Shown in pieces: positions 52,841 through 62,150 of a DNA stretch of 64,000 nucleotides. How positions within the stretch are numbered: position 1 is the first letter of the stretch; every line of letters starts with the position of its first letter. The position numbers and the translations under genes were made by a program. Under the pieces are notes generated by a model, which was given only the letters and a program-made list of their open reading frames with translations, ran no database searches and had not been told where the DNA came from. The DNA lies in NCBI RefSeq assembly GCF_025370935.1, contig NC_133493.1, positions 434,970-498,969 on the forward strand, written 5' to 3'. The stretch is from Choristoneura fumiferana (taxonomy: Eukaryota; Arthropoda; Insecta; Lepidoptera; Tortricidae).

Positions 52841-53168
52841 TCTTGTTTCATCATCATCATCATCATTCCAGCCTATATACGTCCCACTGCTGGGCACAGG
52901 CCTCCTCTCAGAACAAGAGGGCTTGGGCCATAGTTCCCACGCGGGCCCAGTGCGGATTGGGAACTTCACACGCACCATTGAATTGCTTCACAGGTTTGTG
53001 CAGGTTTCCTCACGATGTTTTCCTTCACCGCAAAGCTCGTGGTAAATTTCAAATGTAATTCCGCACATGAATTTCGAAAAACTCAGAGGTGCGAGCCGGG
53101 GTTTGAACCCACGACCCTCTGTTTGAGAGGCGATAGGTCAAACCACTAGGCCACCATGGCTCTTGTTT
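52841..53168 (-). mobile_element. SINE-1, complete, with 8-bp target-site duplication
   Basis: The body 52849-53160 is flanked by TCTTGTTT (52841-52848, 53161-53168). (CAT)n tail at the left; tRNA-like head with intact A and B boxes at the right. One of the best-preserved SINE-1 copies here. Confidence 0.9.
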
Positions 53169-53307
53169 ACTAACACGATATGGATTCTTTGAGTCTGAAA
53201 TAAATGATTTTTAGAACACACTCAAAGCACACAAACACAAATATTGTCACTATGCTGACGCGTACTCAACTAGAGACTTCATTATGAACGGTTGTGTTGC
53301 TGTGATA

Positions 53308-53420
53308 AATGGTGTAGGGGTATAGCACGCAGCACGGAATGCTGAGGACCTGGGTTCGATTTTCAGCGCTGGTCACTTTTTCTGGTTTTTCTGTGCATGT
53401 TTCAGTTTGTATTTTTAATA
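53308..53420 (+). repeat. SINE-3, tRNA-like head
   Basis: 'GGTGTAGGGGTATAGCACGCAGCACGGAATGCTGAGGACC' with A-box-like start and B box GGGTTCGATTTTC at 53353-53365, followed by a short T-rich body. A different SINE family from the other two. Confidence 0.5.
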
Positions 53421-53599
53421 TGGATTTTACGGGATGACCGTAAAAGTAACAAAATTTGGAGTTCAATAAAAAAAACAAAAAGACTCCAAAAACCAATCTT
53501 AATGTGATGATTAACTCTCATCTCCGGGACCTGCTACATCCATGTAGTTTCATTTTTATTTTAACTCTGTAACTAAGTATTTCATTCTATATTTTTAAC

Positions 53600-53990
53600 C
53601 GACGAAAAAAACGGAGGAGGTTCTCAAGTCGACGCTATATTATATATATTTTTTATGTACGAACACGCATAACTTCATACAGAGTAGTCCGATTTTGATA
53701 ATTCGTTTTTTATTGGAAAGCATAAACCCCGAGGGTGGTCCCATATAAATTTGGAAAAAATACTCCTACCCTAAGGGTAGGAAAACAGGGGATGATTGAT
53801 TGTTCAGACACTGATTGTAATGTATGACCAGGCATAACTTTGTACAGAGTAGTTCGATTTTCATATTTTTTTATTGGATAAAGTAGGTATATCTTGAAGT
53901 TGGTAATATATAAATTTAGAAAAAAAAATACCTTGGGTACCTAGATAAAAAAGGATAAGGTTAAATAAAAAAAAGGTGTATTATTTTTTG
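53600..53990. repeat. Two diverged direct repeats
   Basis: 'GCATAACTT.(A/G)TACAGAGTAGT(C/T)CGATTTT.ATA' then 'TTTTTATTGGA..AAG' and 'TATAAATTT(G/A)GAAAAAA' occur at about 53668-53762 and 53830-53928. Confidence 0.6.
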
Positions 53991-54139
53991 CTTTTCAGTT
54001 TATTTGGCGGTTTAATTTTTTGTTAAACAGTTTTTTACTTTGTTTCGTTATAGTTAAAAAGAATTTGTGGTAGACTTTTTGTTTTTCTGACAAGTATATT
54101 GCAGCGCATTTTTCTTGGCGATAATGGTGCTGACAGTAC

Positions 54140-54390
54140 AATAACCTAACCAACAAAAAGTTGGAAAACCCCCGACTTTGTCACTTCAAAGTTCAATATC
54201 TCAAAAACGGCTAAACCGATTTTGATGAATTATGTTTAAAAACCATTGCCAGAAAACCTGATTTTAAATAAAAAAACTGGATTAAAATCGGTCCACCCGT
54301 TTAAGAGGTACGGTGCCACAGACAGACACACAAACACACATAGCGGACAAACTTATAACACCCCTATTTTTGCGTCGGGGATTAAAAAGC
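54140..54390 (-). repeat. Repeat family A, full copy
   Basis: 'AATAACCTAACCAACAAAAAGTTGG' to 'TTTTTGCGTCGGGGATTAAAAAG'. From 54390 to 54730 no gene is seen. Confidence 0.75.
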
Positions 54391-54734
54391 CCTTAGCGGC
54401 CTAGTTAGAGAATAAACGTTTTGATTTTGATATTATCGAATGTCTGAGAATAATCATTAAATGTTTCAGAACGACTCACTATCAACTCGAAGTTTGTTAA
54501 AGCTATACTTAAGCGCTATCACAGTATCACAACGCGTATCATACATCTAACAATGACCTACTAACTGTAATGTATGCTCGCTGTCCGTAATGTTGTGATT
54601 AATGTGTGTGTGTAGGTCGTGCCTTATGAACACGAGTAAAGGTAAAGGACTCTGATTAGAGGAGCAAGGATACCTTGTTTCACTTTCACTCTGAAAATCT
54701 AATTCTTGGTAAAATTAAATGAAAAGGAAAGAAG

Positions 54735-54910
54735 ATATGTTTCTGTTAAAAAAAACATTTTTATACAAGTTTTTTTGCCGACTGTACTTTTTGATATTTG
54801 TACTTGCACTGTCATCTAATTTACGTAGGTATACCAAATTTAAAGTCAATCCGACTACTGGAAGTGAGTCAAAACGAATTGACATGATTTGACCCAGCTT
54901 GTCAAAACGG
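54735..54910 (-). repeat. Repeat family G copy
   Basis: 'TTCTGTTAAAAAAAACATTTTTATACAAG...GCCGACTGTACTTTTTG' to 'GTCAAAACGAATTGACATGATTTGACCCAGCTTG'. From 54910 to 55690 I find no gene; 55200-55320 is moderately GC-rich. Confidence 0.5.
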
Positions 54911-55700
54911 AACCATTATAACTAACTAGAGTCACTTTGTTGTTTGTCTGTCTCTCTGCCAAGATCCTTTGTCTCAGGAACTCGGTTCCTGCGATCTCTA
55001 CCAGTCAACCTTTGAGTGCATGAGAGGACCAATCACTTAGGGACCAACAAAGAGTGAGTTTAGAAGTCAAAAATAGAGGAAGACAATTACAGCAAAAACA
55101 CAAATACAGTAAAAATATTTAGACAATCCGGTGGAAATCTAAATTATTACAACGCTACTGGTAGGTATTTTTAATGTCAATTGTAGTTATATCATTACGT
55201 ATACTGTCACCTGTCAAGCGTGACAGCTGGCATTGGACGAGTGACTGTGATTGGGCGACTCCGATCCGGCACTGGCCAATGGCAGGGCGTAAATCAACTG
55301 GTGACCTAGTTCTACACCTATTAAAATAAAGTGCTATTTTTATGTGCCTACATTACAGGTAAGTTGTTTAGAAATAGAGCGTGTGATTGAATCTAGGTTA
55401 TCACTAGCATCATTCCGCTAGGCACCAGTGCTTGTGGAGAGTGAGACAGCGAGTGAAATAGGGTAGATGTCACTATCCTTGCTTCCTTACTAATAAATGT
55501 GATAGTGAGTCTGTTCGGTTTTCACGCCGTAACTACTGAACCGATAGCAATGAAAATTTGCAAACATCACATTTGAAGACCAGAGGCCGTATTGTTTCAC
55601 GTTTCTGATACTTGCAATCACAATTAAATGACAATTTATGTATGCGAACATGCTCCTGCCACTCTACTTGATACGCGTCCAAGTCCCGCCATCTCTACAT

Positions 55701-55889
55701 CTACAAAGTCATCATCATTATCATGTCAGCCGTAAGACGTCCACTGCTGGACACAGGCCTCCCCAAGGCTCTCCACTCAGACCGGTCTTGTGCTTTCCGC
55801 ATCCACCGCGATCCCGCGATCTTTACCAGGTCGTCGCTCCATCTTGTTGGAGGCCTACCGACAGCTCGTCTTCCGGTCCAAACAAACAA
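55701..55889 (-). pseudogene. RTE-like LINE ORF2 C-terminus
   Basis: The minus strand reads GRRAVGRPPTRWSDDLVKIAG and SRWMRKAQDRSEWRALG, then '...GGCCTGTGTCCAGCAGTGGA' and an ATGATGATGA tail. This is the C-terminal end of an RTE-type ORF2. Only the last ~60 residues remain. Confidence 0.75.
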
Positions 55890-56239
55890 AACAGCACAAA
55901 CAAGACAAAGTCAAGTAACGCCTGAGAATCAATGAAATAAAATAAGCATTTTGTTACAAGCTTTCGTTATATGTAAAATCAGCCAATAACGCGATGTCAG
56001 CCCTAAGAAATAAATGTATCAGTCAGTTGAAAAAACAGTCACGTACCATCCGTAGAGTAGAGTGATAGACGCACATACGCCGCAATTAAACCAGGGCAGT
56101 ATATGGACAGACCACATCGCCGCTGTTCCCGGAATACAGTGGAAGTATTTAAGGTGTTAAAATGGCATTGGCGACAAAATAGAAATAGCTAGAGGCATTT
56201 GAAGTGTTAGGTTTGTTTTGAAATTGTTTTTAGGTAAGG

Positions 56240-56420
56240 TTTATTTTACCCCCGCCGCAAAAAGGGGGGTTATAGGTTTGACGCCAATATCTGTCTGTGA
56301 CATCGTGGCTCTCAAATGGATGGACCGTTTTCAATGTGTTTTTTTAGCAGTTGTGGTTTACCTTAATATTATAAAACGGTTCAGCTGTTTTTAACTTTGA
56401 AATGAGTTGTTGAGATTATT
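56240..56420 (+). repeat. Repeat family A, degraded copy
   Basis: 'ACCCCCGCCGCAAAAAGGGGGGTTATAGGTTTGAC' to 'CGGTTCAGCTGTTTTTAACTTTGAAATG', with an internal deletion. Confidence 0.6.
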
Positions 56421-56449
56421 ATTTCTTTCAGCACAATGTTTCTTTTCAC

Positions 56450-57115
56450 AATTCAGAAAAGTATTTTTTCCTCCCTGACGACAGGGATCAAAGTGCAACT
56501 TTTCTGTTAAAGGCTTTTCTAAGTGTTTTTTGAAAATGCAATTTTTTGAAGTTGATAATTGTAAAACCGCGCCATTTTCTATGCTGGTTGCTCTTTACTT
56601 ATATGTAGAATTGTTCTACATATTAAAATTTTTCTCATACCTACTCCTCGGTGTGATAAGTTGTATGAGTCACTCGGGAGAAAAATTATTTTCAGGATTC
56701 TTCGCATGATTCTGGATTCAATTTACCGTCCTCGCCGCAATACATCATTTTGCTCACTTGTGACACAAATAACTATTTCACACCTCTCCTTCAGAAAAGT
56801 AACTTTTCCTCCCTGACGAGAGGGAGCAAAGTGCAACTTTTCTGTTCAAGGCTTTTCTAAGTGCTTTATTGCAAATGCCATTTTTGAAGTTGATAATTAT
56901 AAAGCCACACCATTTTCTATGCTGGTTGTTCTTTAATAATATTTAGAATTAATTTTTTCAAGTTTCTTAATGCTCGGTGTGAAAAGTTATATGAGCCACT
57001 CGGGAGCAAAATTATTTTCTATTGTAGAATCCTTCGCTACATTCTGGATTCAATGTACGCCCTCGCCGTAAATACACCATTTTGCTCCCTTGTGACACAA
57101 ATAACTATTTCTTCC
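56450..57115. repeat. Direct duplication of a ~335-bp unit
   Basis: Both copies (about 56455-56785 and 56795-57115) contain 'CCTCCCTGACGA.AGGGA.CAAAGTGCAACTTTTCTGTT', 'TTTTCTATGCTGGTTG', 'GCCACTCGGGAG' and 'TGTGACACAAATAACTATTTC'. Non-coding. From 57115 to 57585 the DNA is very AT-rich with no gene. Confidence 0.7.
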
Positions 57116-57589
57116 TTTCTTTTTACTGGTACTTCATAATCAGTAAGTAACTCGAAATTTCAAAATTTCATAAAATTAAATTATTAAAAAGAAAAAAAAT
57201 ATTAAATTATGTTAAGTTGTAATTGTTGTTTAAGTTTTAATTTATTTTCTTGTTGTGCCAAATTTTAGCAAATAAATTAAATAAATTATTCTGTTTTTAA
57301 TTTAATTTAATTTTGTATTGTTTTTTTTATCTGAATTTAAACTTGACTGGTTCGGTATAATAAAATAACTGTAGCTACAGTCGAAGCTGAGCGTTGTCTG
57401 TGTGTCAGTCACTTAGACAGGTTACACCAAACAGATGTTTATAAAATGTTATTACACAAATGGCCTGCTAGTTTTATTTCTTATTATGTTACTATCTAAA
57501 ATCCATGGTCATAATGATAACAAAAAAAAGTAACTAAAGTTTGATTTAACGACCGCAAAAACTTGGAATCATTTAATCATGTAACATCA

Positions 57590-57740
57590 TCATTAGCCGG
57601 AAGACGTCCACTGCTGAACAAAGGTCCCCCCTTAGAACGCCACAATCAATGAAGACTTGCCACTTGCACCCAGCGGTTGCCCGCAACTCTCACGATGTCG
57701 TCAGTCAATCTAGTGTGAGATTTGGCAACGATTCGTCTTC
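57590..57740 (-). repeat. RTE-like LINE 3' end, diverged
   Basis: 'CATCATCATTAGCCGGAAGACGTCCACTGCTGAACAAAGG' to 'GATTCGTCTTCCGGCATGCGTC'. A SINE-1 middle fragment (GGTGAAGAAAATCATCGCGAGGAAACC) is at 57840-57875. Confidence 0.55.
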
Positions 57741-58118
57741 CGGCATGCGTCATAAAGTACCTACTCGTGTGAACCAAAGAAATTTTGAATAAACCAATGT
57801 TACACACTTCCATATTTAATTGAAATTTACCAGCACTTTTTCGGTGAAGAAAATCATCGCGAGGAAACCTGCATAAGTTTACCTGGTGGGAATAAAAATA
57901 AACGCCTCTGATGTGACAAACTGTAAGCTACAAAGTACCAACTTACGCTTGTTTCTCTCACGCTAAATAGAACCTTATTTCTTTATTCTAAAACTTTATT
58001 TCCATTATTCAAAACCAGACCACCCGATCATTAGTAGTATCCCATTTATTGTGAGTAGAGTAATAAACCAAATGGAGACGTCAAGAAGCATTATCTAAAT
58101 ACAGTACCAATTTTGTCG

Positions 58119-58195
58119 AAGAAGAAAAAGGTGGGAGCAACTGGAAGTCAATGGAGGAGGCTTATGTCCAACAATCGACGTTCTGTGGCTGGTTT
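58119..58195 (+). repeat. RTE-like LINE tail fragment
   Basis: 'CAATGGAGGAGGCTTATGTCCAACAATCGACG'. From 58200 to 58870 no gene or known repeat is seen. Confidence 0.5.
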
Positions 58196-58875
58196 TTTTT
58201 TGTTTAAAAATATCCAAAAACAAAAACGTGAAAAACCATCTAAGTCAACTTTTTTATAAAAAAATATTCAGAGTATTTAATAAATCAGAATTTTTTCATT
58301 GAAATTCTAATCTTTCTAGTTATTTAGAGATATGAGAGTACAGGTACCCTCGCCAGGTGCCAGGTGATCCTATTTCATAAAAAAAAGTCAATCCGCACGA
58401 CTCCGGTTGTTTGATAACTCAAGCTCAGTTCGGATTAAACACGTATAAGGTGAGAAGGAAATTAGCTTCCGTCGGCAGAACCAAAAACGGGGCTGCGAGC
58501 AGCGGGAGTGTTGATTGGCACGAGTTTTTATAGAGCGGGAGGTGTGTGAAAATGTTGCCTTTTTTTGTTTCTGTCAGATTTTATTTTTTGCGGACTTTGA
58601 GGGCGAATTGAGGAGACAGCTCACTGCTGAGTAAAATATAATGTATAAGTAAATAAATAAATATCATGGTACACTCGACACGAACACGGTATTTGACTGT
58701 TTTATATTCATTTTATAAATTAAAGCTTGAAAATATAAGTTATCGAAAAGAAAAACAATTTTATCTCAAAAATGTCCGTCACATTACACATTACTACATT
58801 ATTCCTTACATATCAGAAGGCTAAGTGCATAGTTATGGTCAGCGAGAAATTAAAAAGTTAAAAAGATTGCAGCGC

Positions 58876-59118
58876 AACCCCATGACGCAAAAAGAGGGGT
58901 GTTATAAGTTTGACCACAATGTGTGTCTATGTGTCAGTCTGTGGCACCGTAGCTCTTAAACGGGAAGACCGATTTGAATGCGGTTTTTTTTATTTGAAAG
59001 CAGGTTTTCTAGCGATGGTTCTTAGACATGTTTAATCAAAATCGGTTAAACCATTTTTGAGATATTGAACTTTGAAGTGACAAAGTCGGGAGTTTTCCTA
59101 CTTTTAGTTGATTATTTT
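58876..59118 (+). repeat. Repeat family A, full copy
   Basis: 'AACCCCATGACGCAAAAAGAGGGG' to 'CGGGAGTTTTCCTACTTTTAGTTGATT'. Confidence 0.75.
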
Positions 59119-59367
59119 AGGTTATTTAATACTAGAGTGAGATGGACTGGACGGTACGAATTTCGATTTTCGAATACTCCGTATGATTTAAGATTTGAAT
59201 TAACGGTCAAATTGTGACACATGTTTCTCGGTATTTCGAACACAAATGGACTAAAAATACCTACATGTACATTTATTAGCGGTATTTATTATGTTTTTAC
59301 TATAGAACCTAACACATTTTTGAATAGTTTCGTTGTTTCATACAAATCTTACCGTTAAGTTTCAAAT

Positions 59368-59626
59368 CGTCACTACTTTGAAAAAAATCTCGTATCTAAA
59401 ATCAATACGTCAACAAAATTGAACCTGATGTAATAAAATAAAAAGTGTTTATTTAGCAAAGGACACTTTTTTATATATATAAAACGAGGGGGAAAACGAG
59501 CAGACGGGTCACCTGATGGAGAGCGATCACCGTCGCCCATGGACACCCGCAACACGAGGGGAATCACAGGTGCGTTGCCGACCCTTTAAGGAATACGGGG
59601 GTACGAGTTTTTTTATAAGTAGTGAC
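59368..59626. mobile_element. MITE M3, copy 2, carrying a family E insertion
   Basis: The left TIR CGTCACTACTTTGAAAAAAA and the right TIR GTTTTTTTATAAGTAGTGACG match copy 1. The middle of copy 1 is replaced from about 59433 to 59607 by a diverged minus-strand family E piece ('GAGCAGACGGGTCACCTGATGG', 'CACCGTCGCCCATGGACACC'). Confidence 0.7.
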
Positions 59627-59866
59627 GAAATGTTAAAGTAAGTGGAGTATAGTAGCCCCCCAGGATGGATTTTAGACCAGCCCGTGTCACAAACCGGTAT
59701 TAATTAACCAGTTTGTTCCCATTCCTAATGAGTGTAGTGATCGACGTCTGAATGGGGCTGGGGCGAGCGACCACACGTGTCTGGTTCAACTTTAACTAAA
59801 CTAATTAAAGTACCTGGTAATTTCATTTGAAAGTACTTATAACATTCGCTTTTTTAGGGAGTAACG

Positions 59867-60118
59867 TATAACCTAACCTAAGCAACAAGAAGTTGGAAAA
59901 CCCCGGACTTTGTCACTTCAAAGTTCAATATCTCAAAAACGGATAAACGGATTTTGATGAAGCATGTCTAAGAACCATCGCTAGAAAACCATATTTCAAA
60001 TAAAAAATAAACCGCATTCAAATCGGTCCACCTGTTTAAGAGCTACGGTGCCACAGACAGACGGACACACATAGCGGTCAAACTTTTAACACCCCTCTTT
60101 TTGCATCGGGGGTTAAAA
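59867..60118 (-). repeat. Repeat family A, full copy
   Basis: 'ATAACCTAACCTAAGCAACAAGAAGTTGG' to 'TTTTTGCATCGGGGGTTAAAAA'. From 59627 to 59866 the sequence may be unique and holds no gene. Confidence 0.75.
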
Positions 60119-60244
60119 AAGGAAAATAATCGAAAAACGCGACTGCCTTTTCAAACTCCCTTTTTTTCTTTTTTTTAAGACTTACTAACTTTTTATTACT
60201 TACTGGGAATTATCGAGCTGGTCACATTTTTTTTAACAAACCTG

Positions 60245-60365
60245 GTATAGTGTCCCACGGCTGGGCAAATGCCTTTCATCTTGAGCTCCACACCTCCCGG
60301 TCTGGCGCGATGTCAGGCCAATCCCTTGCATAGATACGGGTCCAAATCGTTCCACCGTCTCCTGA
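60245..60365 (-). repeat. Diverged LINE-end fragment
   Basis: 'CCCACGGCTGGGCAAATGCCTTTC' with 'GATGTCAGGCCAATC' resembles RTE 3' ends in minus orientation. Confidence 0.35.
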
Positions 60366-60369
60366 ATAT

Positions 60370-61115
60370 TATATATATATTTATATTTTATTACAAGCTT
60401 TTATTTAGTTTCACCTGTCCCGTTGTCTGTCTGTAATCAAATCTTGCAAGTTAAATTTGACCAACTTCCAGTACTCAGTTTGACTTGAAATTTAATGTAA
60501 TGTAAAAATACAATTTTATTTATATTAGTGGGTTTGATAGATTATATCAAATATTTGTGTAAAATGTCTCAGGACATGATGAAGTAAGGTTATATTATTA
60601 TTGTTGTTATTAATTTTTATTACAAAAATGCTTAATTTTAATTTTAAGAAAGAATGTACTAATTATTTGTATATTGCTGTGCCCTAACAGGGTAAATGTT
60701 GAACGTTCATACTTTTAAGACCTTATCACAACAAAGCGCAATAAAGACTTTGAGTTTGAGTTTGAGTTTGAAATTTTGTATACTTATGTAAATCGCGTGA
60801 CAATACAATAATCTAGTAGTGACATTTTTTTTTTTTTTTTTTTTTTTTATTCGACTGGATGGCAAACGAGCAAGTGGGTCTCCTGATGGTAAGAGATCAC
60901 CACTGCCCATAGACACTCGCAACACCAGGGTATCTTGGTAGTCCGGCCAGGATCGTCTCCGCAGGACGGAACGGAACTCTTCTTTAATAGCATCGACTTG
61001 AAATTTGGTATGCAAATGTAGCATGTGCATGTGTGTGTTTAGTTTGGGTGACAATGCAAGTACAGTCAACAAAAAGTACAGTCAGCAAAAAAAGCTTGTA
61101 TTAAAAATGTTTTTT
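60370..61115. repeat. Family G sequence interrupted by LINE tails
   Basis: Family G at 60380-60490 resumes at 60960-61110 ('TCGACTTGAAATTTGGTATGCAAATGTAGC', 'AAAAAGTACAGTCAGCAAAAAAAGC'). Between them lie a LINE 3' end with a (GAGTTT)n tail (60700-60771) and a family E fragment starting with T26 (60822-60945). Confidence 0.5.
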
Positions 61116-61124
61116 TTTACGTTT

Positions 61125-61438
61125 AAACTAATCACAATATAATAGGCCAGTTTTGACAGCTCATCTCAGTACAATTTAAGAAAGAAAGAAAGAAATAAAT
61201 ACATTTATTTAACGCCATAAAAAACAAACATAGGAACAAACATAGAACAAATAAAGGCATACATGACGCTAAACAGGTCCCCACTCAGCATAATGCCACG
61301 GCAAGCCGTGGCGCTGATTTTCAGTGAGGACCTTATCTAAAAACTAACTTAAAATAAAAATAAATTTATAACCTGCAATGGATAAATTGTACTGAGATGA
61401 CTGCTGTCAAAACGGGTGTATTATATTGTGATTAGTTT
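61125..61438. mobile_element. TIR element with nested LINE 3' end
   Basis: The left arm AAACTAATCACAATATAATA...GACAGCTCATCTCAGTACAATTTA and the right-arm complement AAACTAATCACAATATAATA...GACAGCAGTCATCTCAGTACAATTTA are ~55-bp TIRs. The insertion (61179-61345) is the minus-strand form of the LINE 3' end at 44040, with an AAAG tail. Confidence 0.75.
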
Positions 61439-61739
61439 AGGTTATTTTCATGTCAAGTCCAATTTTAAGTTATTTATTTGCTTTCTATTTTCATTATTAC
61501 AGAAGTTAACATTTATTTAGATGTCATTTTGCGAGCAAAGTCTAACCACGCATCTTCTCCGTTGAACGTGTTCTTTACATTTATGTTTTTATAGCATCAA
61601 TATAAACATGATGCATCGGTCAACCACCTTGTTAAACATGGCAAGGTTAAAACGTAGACAGAAAGCTCCGTGATTGATGTTCCTATCTGTTTATTAAATT
61701 AATTCCGATTTGCATAGCGTCCACGAATTATCCAGTCAG

Positions 61740-62150
61740 TGTGACGGACAGACGGACATTTGTTACATGTTTACATTAATCATAAATGTCAGTGTTGGCG
61801 ACTGGCTGCGGTATGACCTTTTTTATAACTATACTTTTTGACACTTGCTTTTTTAATATGTTTTTACGTTCATTGTCAGTTGTGATTTGTTTGCCCGATC
61901 TGTCGGTTCCAATACATAAAATTGTGCTTTTATTATTAAATAACCTATCATTTAACCCGTGTTTCCATCAATCTTCCCATTACTTCCCATACAGTCCACC
62001 ACTAGCTATCATTTTGGTCCATTCTCACCGTAAAAATATCATCCAGCGAAAATCATCTGTCATATTTTTTTCCACGTAAGTTCATTGTAGAATTATAAAT
62101 TCCATTTCGTGTAGAATACATTATTTACATTAGTTTCATACGTATTCACT
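61740..62150 (+). other. Presumed BEL/Pao 5' leader, LTR not delimited
   Basis: About 400 bp of AT-rich sequence lies between repeats and the gag ATG. A 5' LTR and primer site should lie here; TGTTACATGTTTACA at about 61760 could be an LTR start. Without the 3' LTR, which would be outside the window, I cannot define boundaries. Confidence 0.3.
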
